From NCBI GenBank assembly GCA_003499525.1, contig DNTB01000013.1, forward strand, positions 1 through 25,407: a DNA stretch of 25,407 bases. The letters are read 5' to 3'. The translations under genes and the position numbers were made by a program. The notes under the pieces were generated by a model. The model searched no databases. It saw nothing but the letters and a program-made list of their open reading frames with translations, and had not been told where the DNA came from. Numbering within the stretch: position 1 is the first letter of the stretch; the number at the start of each line of letters is the position of its first letter. Of the stretch, positions 1-8,203 are shown piece after piece. This DNA comes from Flavobacteriales bacterium (GTDB lineage Bacteria; Bacteroidota; Bacteroidia; Flavobacteriales_G; Salibacteraceae).

Positions 1-15
1 AGGGAATGCATCCCG

Positions 16-44
16 ATTCCGCTGGAGCGGAATTCGCGTTTTTT
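16..44 (+). terminator. Possible plus-strand terminator at the left edge
   Basis: A perfect 7-bp stem (16-22 with 27-33) closes a TGGA tetraloop, and a run of six T lies at 39-44 after a 5-base spacer. It could end a plus-strand gene lying left of the window, which is not visible. The spacer between stem and T-run is longer than ideal, so this may simply be one arm of the palindromic element described in the findings. Confidence 0.35.
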
Positions 45-87
45 ATTCGTTTTACTTCATAAGCGAGCTTATTTCGTAAAAGCTCAT

Positions 88-119
88 AAAAAAACCGATG
101 CCGATAAAATCGGCATCGG
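88..119 (-). terminator. Rho-independent terminator of tRNA-Arg
   Basis: A perfect 10-bp inverted repeat (95-104 with 110-119, GC-rich, 5-base loop) is followed on the minus strand by seven U (complement of A88-A94). It lies 15 bases past the 3' end of the tRNA gene, so it is read as the terminator of that transcript. Confidence 0.8.
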
Positions 120-133
120 GATGCATCAGTAAG

Positions 134-207
134 TGACTCTGCAGGGATTCGAACCCCGAACCTCCTGATCCGAAGTCAGGTGCACTATCCAGTTGTGCTA
201 CAGAGCC
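134..207 (-). tRNA. tRNA-Arg (anticodon TCG)
   Basis: The minus strand folds into a full cloverleaf of 74 nt. The acceptor stem is GGCTCTG with CAGAGTC (one G-U pair) and the discriminator base is A. The anticodon stem is CCTGA/TCAGG around the loop CTTCGGA, giving anticodon TCG, which reads arginine CGA and related CGN codons. The T arm contains GGTTCGAATCC. CCA is not encoded and must be added after transcription. It has a terminator just downstream and a -7-like element 12 bases upstream. Confidence 0.95.
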
Positions 208-218
208 ATTGAGGGGCG

Positions 219-226
219 CAAAAGTA
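219..226 (-). promoter_or_regulatory. -7 element of the tRNA-Arg promoter
   Basis: The minus strand reads TACTTTTG, an exact match to the Bacteroidota -7 consensus TANNTTTG. It lies 12 bases from the first base of the mature tRNA, which suits a short 5' leader. No TTG -33 element is visible at 17-23 bases upstream. Confidence 0.5.
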
Positions 227-257
227 GTGGTTTCTTCTAACTTATAAACTGTGTGAT

Positions 258-887
258 TCAGATACTATTCTTAGTCTTTATCAATAAACTGTTTAGCGAA
301 TTGACTTTTGCTTTCCTTTTAAGGTTTTTCAAGTGAAACCTGATGGCATGTTCTGATTTATATAGGTGATGCCCTATTCGTTTTACATTCCAACCTAATT
401 GAAACAGGTTGAGTATTTCCTGTTCTGCACAGGTTAGCTTTTCATGAAAGATTATCTCTTTCGTTCGAAAGTGCTGTTTTCTCCATTCTGAGCTAAAAAA
501 TTTGTTTTCATGAAAGCCCGTTCTTTCAATGTTGTGGATTACACTGCAGATCGCATCACTGGACATCTCATGAAAGGTTACGTAGCCTCTCAAGGACGAT
601 TGAAGCAGAATGGGGGTAATTTCAGCATTGGTATCGGGTCCTATTAAGACTGGATAGATGTTCGGATAGCGTTTTCTAAAGTCGGCAGCATACAGTTCAA
701 TGAAATCCTTATTGACATCGAAGAAAAGGACACAATCTAACCTGAAGTTTCGGATTTTACTGATGGCGTCCTGCAGACATCTACCGGAGTAGCACATTGG
801 ATAAGGGATGCTTTTCTTAAAATCGGAGAAAATGGAGGTTAAGTAGTCTTTCTTGCTGAGTACAGCAAGTCCGATAATCTTTTTCAT
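258..887 (-). CDS. LuxR-type response regulator with a degenerate receiver
   Basis: This 209-residue protein has a receiver-like N-terminal half (about 1-120) and a LuxR/GerE helix-turn-helix from about residue 151 to the end (LTCAEQEILNLF, then KRIGHHLYKS and AIRFHLKNLKRKAKV). It should be a DNA-binding transcription regulator. The receiver keeps an aspartate at the usual phosphorylation position (D57 in VLFFDVNKD). The N-terminal acidic pair is absent (AVLSKKD), the Thr/Ser switch position looks like glycine (VLIGPD), and the conserved lysine after GY is missing (GYVTF). Phosphorylation is therefore doubtful. No histidine kinase is nearby and the targets are unknown. The gene stands alone between tRNA-Arg and the cyclophilin gene, with a candidate promoter at 913-920. 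The family call is secure; the signal is not. Confidence 0.8.
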   Translation of the reverse strand: MKKIIGLAVLSKKDYLTSIFSDFKKSIPYPMCYSGRCLQDAISKIRNFRLDCVLFFDVNKDFIELYAADFRKRYPNIYPVLIGPDTNAEITPILLQSSLRGYVTFHEMSSDAICSVIHNIERTGFHENKFFSSEWRKQHFRTKEIIFHEKLTCAEQEILNLFQLGWNVKRIGHHLYKSEHAIRFHLKNLKRKAKVNSLNSLLIKTKNSI

Positions 888-912
888 AGCAACAATTCAG
901 GATGGTACCTCC

Positions 913-920
913 CAAATATA
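913..920 (-). promoter_or_regulatory. -7 element upstream of the LuxR-type gene
   Basis: The minus strand reads TATATTTG, an exact TANNTTTG match, 25 bases from the start codon at 887. This implies a leader of about 20 nt. No clear -33 TTG is seen. The rest of 888-1157 holds no gene, only a weak 7-bp inverted repeat (1111-1117 with 1133-1139) without a U-run. Confidence 0.4.
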
Positions 921-1157
921 TAGGATCGTAGAGGGAAAAATAAACCCCTTATTCACTTATGTTGTACTTCCCTGAAATTCAATGAAATCTTCTGTGTTCG
1001 CTTTCTGGCACAGTATTACCTTTTGTTTTTAAATCCAAACGGAAAAGAACATTTGGTTATTCCGTTTATTCGTACAGTGGTTATTTCAATCCGCTAACCA
1101 ATCACCTTAGTTATTGCGTTTTATAGTTTTCTGCAATAATGAACTCAGGACTCTAAA

Positions 1158-1646
1158 TTATGGGAGAATTTCTGCCTTTATTATTACTACCGGATCAACA
1201 GGTACATCCATATGTCCATTTCTGTGCGTGGTTTTTACGGATTCAATCTTTTGAACCACGTCCATTCCTTCCTTTACTAACCCAAATACACAATAGCCCC
1301 ATCCATCTTGTCCGGGATAATCCAGAAAAGAATTGTTAGCAGTGTTAATGAAGAATTGTGAAGATGCAGAATGGGGTGCTGATGTCCGGGCCATAGCTAT
1401 ACTGCCAATTTCATTTTTTAAACCATTATTGGCCTCATTTTCAATAGTTTCCCGTGTAGGTTTAGCGACCATCTCCTCATTCATGCCTCCTCCCTGAATC
1501 ATGAATCCTTGAATGACTCTATGAAAAAGAGTCCCATCATAGAATCCATCTTTTACATACTGTTTAAAGTTTTCAGCACTTATTGGAGCTTTTTCTTCAT
1601 TTAACTCAATAAGAATGCTTCCCAATGAAGTCGTCAGTTTGATCAT
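1158..1646 (-). CDS. Peptidyl-prolyl cis-trans isomerase, cyclophilin type
   Basis: This is a 162-residue single-domain cyclophilin that catalyses cis-trans isomerisation of X-Pro bonds during protein folding. The signature FHRVIQGFMIQGG gives the catalytic arginine R43 and active-site residues F48 and Q51, and SSQFFIN supplies the conserved F99. The end of the domain (GYCVFGLVKEGMDVV) is typical. There is no signal peptide, so it is expected to be cytoplasmic, like E. coli PpiB. It begins 30 bases after the stop of ilvE on the same strand and is probably co-transcribed with it. The fold and activity are confident; specific clients are unknown. Confidence 0.93.
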   Translation of the reverse strand: MIKLTTSLGSILIELNEEKAPISAENFKQYVKDGFYDGTLFHRVIQGFMIQGGGMNEEMVAKPTRETIENEANNGLKNEIGSIAMARTSAPHSASSQFFINTANNSFLDYPGQDGWGYCVFGLVKEGMDVVQKIESVKTTHRNGHMDVPVDPVVIIKAEILP

Positions 1647-1676
1647 GGGTTTTGTGATTTAGTATTTGAATTTGGT

Positions 1677-2747
1677 TTATGTGATAGGTATTCTCCAGTT
1701 GAATGGATCTTCGATATGTCCTTTTCTGAGATCTTCAAGATAAGTATTGATCTTAACCTGAAAACTATCTTCAGAAATGGGCGGAAGATCATAATCTACG
1801 CCGTCGAGACCTATAGATTTAATTTGAGCCACAGTGGCAGCTGTGCCCACACCGAATGCTTCTTCAACTGTACCGTCTTGCAACCCTCTGATGAGTTCAT
1901 CAACGGATATTTTTCTCTCATCTGTTTCCAGACCCCAGCTTCTTCCAATTTCAAGAACGCTATTTCGAGTTACACCTGCCAAAATGGTATCAGATAGGGG
2001 AGAGGTAACCAATTTACCTTCTATCTTAAACATGAGATTCATGGTTCCTGCTTCTTCAACATATCTGTGCTCCTGAGCATCGGTCCAAATGAGTTGGTGA
2101 TACCCTTCCTTTGCTGCCAGTTTAGCCGGATATAGCGACCCACCATAATTTCCGGCCGCTTTTGCCATTCCCGTTCCGCCATTCGCAGCTCGTGTATATT
2201 TCTGTTCAATTTTTACTTTCACAGGCTCAGCATAATACATACCGGCAGGAGAGCAAATAATCATGAATCGATATGACTTTGATGCTCTCACACCGAGGAA
2301 ATTATCCCAGGCCATCATGAATGGTCGGATATACAGAGAGCTTCCTTTTCGATCTGGTATCCATTCTTTGTCCAGACTCATTAATGCATGTAAGCCTTCC
2401 AGAAATATTTCAACCGGTAATTCAGGCATACACATTCGAATTGCAGACCGGTTAAGGCGATGAGCATTCATTTCAGGCCTAAATAAAAACGCCTCACCGT
2501 TTTCATTTTTGTAAGCCTTCATTCCTTCAAAGATAGATTGACCGTAGTGCCACATTGAATTGGCCGGATGGACTTGAAGCTTTCCGGTTGGGACTATGCG
2601 GATATCCTGCCACTCATCGTTGATATAATCAGCAATGAACATGTGATCGGTGAAGGTGCTGCCAAAAATAATATTATCAGGATCGAACGAGGAGAGGTTG
2701 GAATTAGTGGTTTTTTTAATATCAATATCAAGAACTTTTGTTGACAT
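1677..2747 (-). CDS. ilvE: Branched-chain amino acid aminotransferase
   Basis: A class IV PLP-dependent aminotransferase of 356 residues. It transfers the amino group between glutamate and the 2-oxo acids of leucine, isoleucine and valine, as the last synthetic or first degradative step. The block around residues 184-205 (YTRAANGGTGMAKAAGNYGG) contains the predicted PLP lysine K196, followed by the conserved VEEAGTMNLMF at about 230-240. The length and motifs match the long BCAT type (human BCAT-like, class IIIb) rather than the roughly 300-residue E. coli type. Its ATG lies just past the terminator of the bat operon, so it should have its own promoter. Two imperfect -7 candidates (2776-2783 and 2796-2803) each have one mismatch. 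No other ilv or leu genes are in the window. Confidence 0.93.
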   Translation of the reverse strand: MSTKVLDIDIKKTTNSNLSSFDPDNIIFGSTFTDHMFIADYINDEWQDIRIVPTGKLQVHPANSMWHYGQSIFEGMKAYKNENGEAFLFRPEMNAHRLNRSAIRMCMPELPVEIFLEGLHALMSLDKEWIPDRKGSSLYIRPFMMAWDNFLGVRASKSYRFMIICSPAGMYYAEPVKVKIEQKYTRAANGGTGMAKAAGNYGGSLYPAKLAAKEGYHQLIWTDAQEHRYVEEAGTMNLMFKIEGKLVTSPLSDTILAGVTRNSVLEIGRSWGLETDERKISVDELIRGLQDGTVEEAFGVGTAATVAQIKSIGLDGVDYDLPPISEDSFQVKINTYLEDLRKGHIEDPFNWRIPIT

Positions 2748-2786
2748 AACCTCAATTTTTAGCCTGTCGAAGTTACAGAATTAATG

Positions 2787-2817
2787 AAAAATTTACAAGG
2801 ATATTACCTCTTGTAAA
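2787..2817 (-). terminator. Terminator at the end of the bat operon
   Basis: An 8-bp perfect stem (2792-2799 with 2810-2817, sequence TTTACAAG/CTTGTAAA) with a 10-base loop is followed on the minus strand by five U. It sits 36 bases after the batE stop. The stem is AT-rich, so termination may be partial, but the position fits. Confidence 0.5.
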
Positions 2818-2852
2818 ATTGGTGTTAGCACAATTTTTCGGAATATTATTTG

Positions 2853-3611
2853 CTATATGACGACAGTGGCAGAATTTTCAATCCATCCTATACTGCCATT
2901 GGGAAGAATGATTCTGTCCCACGAACCCGTAGATTCCAGAATTTCCACTTTCAGGCCTTCATGAATTACAAATAAGGTGGTAGAGCCTTCTTTTGGTCCG
3001 GATAGGACGTTCACTGTACCTGAGAATACAATCGCTTCATTGGTTCTTCTGATATCATTCACTTCTATTTGGCCGAAGATGAATGTCATGATGCCAAGAA
3101 ACAGGAATAACATCCCTCCATAAAAGCCCAGTCTTCTTAATTGCAATCTCCTGGATATTAAATAGATAAAGAAGAAAACGAAGGCCGTTCCTGTGAGGAT
3201 GAGGTTCAGGATCGCCCACACATCGGAGTGGAATGTGAATACAAAGCTGCGAAACCACGATACGTAGAATGGTACCGGAAGGGTTTCGATTTCATCGCTG
3301 ATCTGCCCTCTGGCCAAGTTTAGATTGTACATTACATCTTTATCATCCGGACGCAGCCTTCGGGCTCTTTCATAGTTTAGTATGGCTTCAGGAATATCAC
3401 CTGTTCTGAACCAGGCATTGCCGAGGTTATAGTATACTTTATAGCTTTCGAATCCGGCCTCTATTATTTGCTGATAATTCGATTTAGCCGCTTCAAACAG
3501 GCCGCTATCCATAGCAGTATTGCCCAAAACAAACAAGCTGTCGTAAAACTTACTCTGTGCGCTTACCTCGAGGCTAAAAAGCACCAGTAGTATTGCAATC
3601 AGCCCTTTCAT
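2853..3611 (-). CDS. batE: BatE: TPR and SH3-like membrane protein
   Basis: This 252-residue protein has an N-terminal signal sequence (MKGLIAILLVLFSLEVSAQ), tetratricopeptide repeats at about 23-100 (VYYNLGNAWFRTGDIPEAILNYERA), two membrane helices (about 131-153 and 161-180), and a C-terminal SH3-like segment (about 190-250, ending GSIGWI). This order is that of BatE, the last protein of the Bacteroidota Bat (aerotolerance) complex. It is expected to be a periplasmic-facing inner-membrane scaffold. Its ATG overlaps the batD stop as ATGA, so it is translationally coupled as the final gene of the operon. The biochemical role of Bat proteins is not settled; the family assignment is strong. Confidence 0.88.
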   Translation of the reverse strand: MKGLIAILLVLFSLEVSAQSKFYDSLFVLGNTAMDSGLFEAAKSNYQQIIEAGFESYKVYYNLGNAWFRTGDIPEAILNYERARRLRPDDKDVMYNLNLARGQISDEIETLPVPFYVSWFRSFVFTFHSDVWAILNLILTGTAFVFFFIYLISRRLQLRRLGFYGGMLFLFLGIMTFIFGQIEVNDIRRTNEAIVFSGTVNVLSGPKEGSTTLFVIHEGLKVEILESTGSWDRIILPNGSIGWIENSATVVI

Positions 3612-5392
3612 TTTAATTTGTTTTCCAGTTCAACAATTAATGCGGAAGATTTTTCAAGAAGATCTTCGGCCTGCCCTGAGCTTTGGGGTGCGAAACGTGC
3701 CATTTCGCACGCTTTGATGACTTCTTTCCATCTCGATATTAAATCTTCAGGCACTTCTTTATCTCTAAGTTCCAATTCAATGTTATCGTGATTTAGCGCC
3801 CCGATGGGCAGGGAGAGTTTATCGGCCACGTATCCATTTATCGCCTTGAATAAAGCTTCGTAATAGGCTTTTTCGTTCCCTGTCTTTAACTCGACACTGG
3901 CCTTCCTGAGCGTGTTGCGGGCAATTTTACTGGCTCTTCTTTTTCGAATTTCGCGGGTGTTGGAATAGAGTTTTCTGTTCCTTTTGACTATGAGAAATAA
4001 TAATCCCAAGGCACCAGGTGTAAAAAGTAGCCAGAAATAATGCCAATTGGAACCGAAGAAGGAGGCACCTTTTTCGCGAAGAGCCGGTTTGCCTTTCTTT
4101 AGATATCTTATATCCTGCCCCATCTGCCTAACCTCCTGCTTGTTGAGGATTCGCGAAGCGCCGGATGCATCGCCCTCTAAGTTTCCGCTGCCTCCTACGG
4201 AAATCGTAAATCCCTTACTTTTCAATGTGATGTAAGACTCAGATGATGGATTGAAGTATGTAAATTCCAACGGTGGGATAGTATAGCTGCCGCCATGCCT
4301 GGGAATAGCCAGGTACTCCCAACTCCTTGATCCTGACATAACGCCACTTTTGTTGCTGATGTTTGATTTTGTTTTCGGGTCGTATAATTCGAAGTCTGAA
4401 GGGAATTCTGGGGCATCAGGATCTATTAGAGAAATATTTCCAGATCCCGAGAGTGATACGACATAATTGAGTGCATCATTGACTTCAAGATTTTCTTTGT
4501 CTACCGAACTGCTTAATTTAAATTTTCCAACAGCTCCATTAAAAGAGGCTGGTGCACCAGCAGGAAGTCCTTTTACGGTGATTTTAATGCTATTGCTTTT
4601 CAGAGTTATTTTTTTGTTGACGTAGTTGTATTGGGGGCCAAATAAAGTATTGATTGGTTTTCCCTGTCGCATTCGAACGTTAGCACTGAGCTCTATGGGT
4701 TTGAGTTCCAGACTTCCGGTAATTTGAGGAATCAGGATGGTTTTTTTGATGGTGTATACGTCAAAAACCTGATTACCAACCGCTTCCTGTCTTCTGTTTG
4801 TTCTGGTGTTGATTTCAATATCTGAGGTATAGAACCCATTGAACTCTGGAAGTTTCTGACCTTCAATCCCGTTTAAGCTTGTTCTATTATAGAGTTTGTA
4901 TGTCGCTATGAGCTGCTGTCCCTGATAAACTGCTTTCTTATCTACCTCCACTCGAATAAAGAGTTTGTCACTCAAGTCATCTTCCTTGCTTTTTTGTTGT
5001 TGGTCTTTTTTCTTTTCTGATGCTGCAACAACTTGAATATTTAGAGGTTGTGATTTATAGGTTTTGTTTTCAAATCTGATTGATGCCGGGCCAATAGTGT
5101 AATTCCCCTGGTTTAGCGGTGAAATCACATATGAATATGCTAACGTAGAACTGACTTTGCCATTGACAAAAGACATCTGCGATGATTTATTCGGCCCCGA
5201 AAGAACTCTGAAATTCTCGCTCAGTGAAGGAGGTGAAAAGCTATTTCCGGAAGCATTGAGCTCGAAACTTAGCGTTAAATAATCTCCAACAGCAAGCTTG
5301 TCCTTATTTGTAGTTGCCCGAAAAACAATTTCCTGTCCTGAAGATTGGATTGCAAGAGCAAGTAAGAATAATATCAGGACAGTTTTTTTCAT
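3608..5392 (-). CDS. batD: BatD, oxygen-tolerance family protein
   Basis: A large envelope protein of 594 residues. It has a signal sequence (MKKTVLILFLLALAIQSSGQ), a long extracytoplasmic region of beta-sandwich character with repeated segments resembling Ig-like folds (for example KAVYQGQQLIATYKLYNR), one membrane helix near residues 450-470 (FWLLFTPGALGLLFLIVKR), and a cytoplasmic helical tail. This is the BatD architecture. The frame is open upstream through TTG and GTG codons to 5398. The ATG at 5392 is preferred because it forms a TGATG overlap with the batC stop and the protein then begins directly with the signal peptide. It is probably the large surface of the Bat complex that faces the periplasm. 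Confidence 0.88.
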   Translation of the reverse strand: MKKTVLILFLLALAIQSSGQEIVFRATTNKDKLAVGDYLTLSFELNASGNSFSPPSLSENFRVLSGPNKSSQMSFVNGKVSSTLAYSYVISPLNQGNYTIGPASIRFENKTYKSQPLNIQVVAASEKKKDQQQKSKEDDLSDKLFIRVEVDKKAVYQGQQLIATYKLYNRTSLNGIEGQKLPEFNGFYTSDIEINTRTNRRQEAVGNQVFDVYTIKKTILIPQITGSLELKPIELSANVRMRQGKPINTLFGPQYNYVNKKITLKSNSIKITVKGLPAGAPASFNGAVGKFKLSSSVDKENLEVNDALNYVVSLSGSGNISLIDPDAPEFPSDFELYDPKTKSNISNKSGVMSGSRSWEYLAIPRHGGSYTIPPLEFTYFNPSSESYITLKSKGFTISVGGSGNLEGDASGASRILNKQEVRQMGQDIRYLKKGKPALREKGASFFGSNWHYFWLLFTPGALGLLFLIVKRNRKLYSNTREIRKRRASKIARNTLRKASVELKTGNEKAYYEALFKAINGYVADKLSLPIGALNHDNIELELRDKEVPEDLISRWKEVIKACEMARFAPQSSGQAEDLLEKSSALIVELENKLK

Positions 5393-6174
5393 CACCAATC
5401 TTTTTCGATCTTCTTAGATTTTGAGGACTTTGCTTTCAAGACATTTAATTTCTCCAGGGTTTTATCTTCTCCTTCTTCGCTTGCCTTAAGCATGCGTTCG
5501 GCATCTGCCTTGCTCATTTTTGGTTGCTGCTTTTGCTGATTCTGCTTCTGTTCCTGATCATTTTTATTGTCCTGCTCGCCTTGATCTTGATGGTCCTCTT
5601 GATTTTCCTTTTGGTCTTTATTTCCATCTTTTTGATCGTCTTTATTTTTATTCTGATCTTTTTTGTCCTGATCTTGCTTATCCTGGTTCTCCTGGTCTTC
5701 TTGATTCTTGTCCTGATTTTGATCCTGATTCTTTTGTTGTTCTTGAGATTCTTTCAAAAGTTTTTGGGCATAGGCCAGGTTGTATCTGGCATTTTCGTGA
5801 TCAGGATTGTTTCTTAGTGCTTCTTTATAGGATTCAATAGCTGGCTCAAGTTTCTGTGCATTGAGTAACGAGTTGCCCCTGTTGTAGTAGGCCTCAGCCT
5901 TAAGCTCCTTATCGGTAGTCTCCTCAGCAGCCCGCGTAAAGGTCGTTGCCGCATCCATGTACTTTCCACTTCTGAATTGACTTCCTCCCAGGTTAAACTG
6001 AGCGGTATTGAACTGAGGATCAGCAGATAAGGCAAGGTTATATGCAGAATCCGCCTTGGCATAATTTCCATTCCGATACTCAGCATTGCCGCTTCTTACA
6101 AGATCTTTTGCTTCTTGTGAATAGCTTTGATAGGTAAGTATCAATCCTACTATTATGAGTAGAGGTATTTTCAT
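5392..6174 (-). CDS. batC: BatC: TPR protein with a Q/N/D/K-rich linker
   Basis: This 260-residue protein has a signal sequence (MKIPLLIIVGLILTYQSYSQ), about three tetratricopeptide repeats (24-125, for example AYYNRGNSLLNAQKLEPAIESYKEAL), and a low-complexity linker of about 90 residues made almost only of Q, N, D, E and K. It ends in a conserved tail (SKADAERMLKASEEGEDKTL to IEKDW) typical of BatC. It is probably a periplasmic or membrane-tethered adaptor for the VWA partners BatA and BatB. ATG and the batB stop overlap as ATGA, and its own stop overlaps the batD ATG. The linker is encoded by a strongly biased stretch (about 5520-5760) that opens spurious frames on the other strand. Confidence 0.87.
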   Translation of the reverse strand: MKIPLLIIVGLILTYQSYSQEAKDLVRSGNAEYRNGNYAKADSAYNLALSADPQFNTAQFNLGGSQFRSGKYMDAATTFTRAAEETTDKELKAEAYYNRGNSLLNAQKLEPAIESYKEALRNNPDHENARYNLAYAQKLLKESQEQQKNQDQNQDKNQEDQENQDKQDQDKKDQNKNKDDQKDGNKDQKENQEDHQDQGEQDNKNDQEQKQNQQKQQPKMSKADAERMLKASEEGEDKTLEKLNVLKAKSSKSKKIEKDW

Positions 6175-7205
6175 TGTTTCTCGAACAGTTTTATACGATC
6201 TCTAAGTTTACTTCTCTTCTCCGGCAATAGTATTTCCATAATTAGCAATAAGAGCGCAATGGAGATAAAATACTGATAACGGTCTTCATATTCACTAAAA
6301 ATTTTTGATTCAATTTCCTTTTTGTTCATCCCTTCGATACTGTCCAAAATTTTCTTTAAACCGGCATTTCCACTGTTTGCCCTAATAAATATACCATTGC
6401 CAATTTCTGCCAGTTCCGTGAGCATTTTCTCATTTAATCGAGTCACTACTGTAGTTCCATCACGATCCTTTTTATAACCAATTTGCCTTCCTGAAGAATA
6501 GATGGGAATGGGGGCTCCTTCTGCTGATCCCATTCCGATAGTATAAATTTTAATACCTTGATTTACCGCCTCTTGTGCGATTTCAATTGCATTGTCTTCA
6601 TGGTTTTCTCCATCGGTAACCACGATAATTGCTTTCGAAGTTTCACTTTCCGAATCAAACGATTCCATGCTCAATTCGAGTGCTGCACCTATTGCCGTTC
6701 CCTGTTCATTGATGAGTTCAGTACCCAGATGGCTAGTAAACAATTTGGCCGCGGCATAGTCTGTGGTTAATGGAAGTTGAACAAACGCCTTTCCAGCAAA
6801 AACAACCATCCCAATTCGATCCCCTTTTAGCTGGTCGATCAGCTTTTCGATTCCCCTCTTGGTTCGTTCAAGCCGATTGGGCTGAATGTCTTCCGCCTGC
6901 ATACTATTGGAAACATCAACAGCGATGATAAGGTCTATCCCTTCTCTTTTTACTTCCATGAGTTTGCTGCCAATTTGAGGATTCGCTAAACCAATGACAA
7001 GAAAGAACCAGGCTAAACTGAGTACAACAAATTTTCCCCATCTCGCGGATACACTGTATCTCGGAATAATCAGTTCTCTGAATTTCGATGAAGAAAGTTC
7101 TTGTACTGTTTTCTTATTCCATCTGTTTCGGAGCAAAAAAATGACCAACAGAAGAACCCAAATTAAAAGTCCCCACAAGTATTCGCTATGTGCAAATCGA
7201 AACAT
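6171..7205 (-). CDS. batB: BatB: membrane VWA-domain protein
   Basis: A 344-residue protein with two N-terminal membrane helices (about 10-26 and 58-75), a von Willebrand A domain (about 88-285) and a C-terminal helix (about 313-331). The metal-binding MIDAS is intact: D97-x-S99-x-S101 in AVDVSNSM, the TTD loop near 147-149, and D198 in VVTDGENHED. VWA proteins of this type are thought to bind partners through a metal ion and to work with a MoxR ATPase. It overlaps batA by a shared base (TGATG) and batC as ATGA. BatA and BatB are close paralogues; the naming follows gene order. Confidence 0.9.
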   Translation of the reverse strand: MFRFAHSEYLWGLLIWVLLLVIFLLRNRWNKKTVQELSSSKFRELIIPRYSVSARWGKFVVLSLAWFFLVIGLANPQIGSKLMEVKREGIDLIIAVDVSNSMQAEDIQPNRLERTKRGIEKLIDQLKGDRIGMVVFAGKAFVQLPLTTDYAAAKLFTSHLGTELINEQGTAIGAALELSMESFDSESETSKAIIVVTDGENHEDNAIEIAQEAVNQGIKIYTIGMGSAEGAPIPIYSSGRQIGYKKDRDGTTVVTRLNEKMLTELAEIGNGIFIRANSGNAGLKKILDSIEGMNKKEIESKIFSEYEDRYQYFISIALLLLIMEILLPEKRSKLRDRIKLFEKQ

Positions 7206-8203
7206 CAGTTTAAACTAACAGATTTAAAAACAAGCTGTCGAATAAAGTATGTTAAAACCAGAAGTGCTGCAGCAGTCAAAACCCAGGGGTAGAACTCTTC
7301 TGTTTTTTTTCGGTACTCCTTTACATCAATTTCAGTTTTTTCTAACTGGTCAATTTTGGCATATATGTCGGCAAGCGACTCATTATCCGTTGCTCTGAAG
7401 TATTGCCCATTAGTCTGTTGTGCAATACCTTCAAGTGTTTCTTCATCGATAAAAACCTTTTGGCGCTCATATACAATTCGTCCGTCGGGGTAGCGCATTG
7501 GCATTGGGGCCATACCATTGGTACCGACACCAATGGTATAAACTTTAACCCCGAATGTTCGTGCTATTTCGGCAGCTGTTAAAGGAGGAATTTCACCTGA
7601 ATTGTTTGAACCATCCGTGAGCAGAATCACCACTTTGCTCTCAGCTTTGCTATCCTTGAGTCTGTTTACCGCTGTTGCCAGGCCCATACCAATTGCTGTT
7701 CCGTCTTCAATCAGGCCATTTTGTAGATCTCCTAAAAGGTTTTTGATCACAGAATGATCTGTAGTCAGCGGTGACTGTGTGAAGCTCTCTCCGGCATAGA
7801 CCACCAGTCCAATGCGATCGGAATTCCTTTTATCGATAAAATCTGCGGCCACCCTTTTTGCTGCCTCAAGCCTATTGGGACGAAGGTCACGGGCAAGCAT
7901 ACTTCCTGAAATATCTATTGCCAGCATGATATCAATACCCTGTACTTTGACGCTTTGACTGCTGGATGAAGACTGTGGTCTGGCCAAAGCAACGATAAGG
8001 AGTCCAAGAACTATGGTTTTCAGTATAAATGTTATGTGATAATAATAGATTTTGTTAGAACCTTTTGGTTCAAACAAGGATAGAGTAGGCAGCACCAGGG
8101 GAACCTTCCTGTACGATTGCCTCAATATGTACCAAACCCAAAAAGCCGGAAGTAAGAGCAGTACCCAAAGTACCCATGGATTATTGAAGGTTACATCAAA
8201 CAT
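7205..8203 (-). CDS. batA: BatA: membrane VWA-domain protein
   Basis: A 332-residue protein with the same plan as its neighbour BatB: N-terminal helices (about 10-26 and 57-75), a VWA domain (about 88-290) and a C-terminal helix before a short tail. The MIDAS is D97-x-S99-x-S101 (AIDISGSM), with TTD at 147-149 and D197 (LLTDGSNNSGE). It is the first VWA protein of the operon and overlaps the preceding small BatD-like gene by 8 bases. In family terms it is an inner-membrane partner of MoxR and of the other Bat proteins, linked to stress or oxygen tolerance in Bacteroides, Francisella and Leptospira. The molecular role is unknown. Confidence 0.9.
   Translation of the reverse strand: MFDVTFNNPWVLWVLLLLPAFWVWYILRQSYRKVPLVLPTLSLFEPKGSNKIYYYHITFILKTIVLGLLIVALARPQSSSSSQSVKVQGIDIMLAIDISGSMLARDLRPNRLEAAKRVAADFIDKRNSDRIGLVVYAGESFTQSPLTTDHSVIKNLLGDLQNGLIEDGTAIGMGLATAVNRLKDSKAESKVVILLTDGSNNSGEIPPLTAAEIARTFGVKVYTIGVGTNGMAPMPMRYPDGRIVYERQKVFIDEETLEGIAQQTNGQYFRATDNESLADIYAKIDQLEKTEIDVKEYRKKTEEFYPWVLTAAALLVLTYFIRQLVFKSVSLN

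Larger units (their letters stand above)
6..126. repeat. Perfect 12-bp inverted repeat flanking the left hairpins
   Basis: ATGCATCCCGAT (6-17) and ATCGGGATGCAT (115-126) are exact reverse complements. They enclose three smaller inverted repeats: 16-22 with 27-33, 60-64 with 67-71, and 95-104 with 110-119. The outer right arm shares bases 115-119 with the tRNA terminator stem, so both cannot form at once. No open frame is supported in 1-133. Confidence 0.6.

Noticed and set aside
1111..1139. Inverted repeat after the cyclophilin gene as a terminator
   Set aside because: The stem is only 7 AT-rich pairs with a 15-base loop and no U-run on the minus strand.
5393..5398. Longer batD start at TTG
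   Set aside because: The ATG at 5392 makes the TGATG overlap with batC and starts the signal peptide directly.
5524..5817. Plus-strand open frame of 97 very hydrophobic residues, like a membrane peptide
   Set aside because: It is the antisense image of the Q/N/D/K codons of the BatC linker; the biased composition creates Leu/Ile/Phe codons. It lies wholly inside batC.
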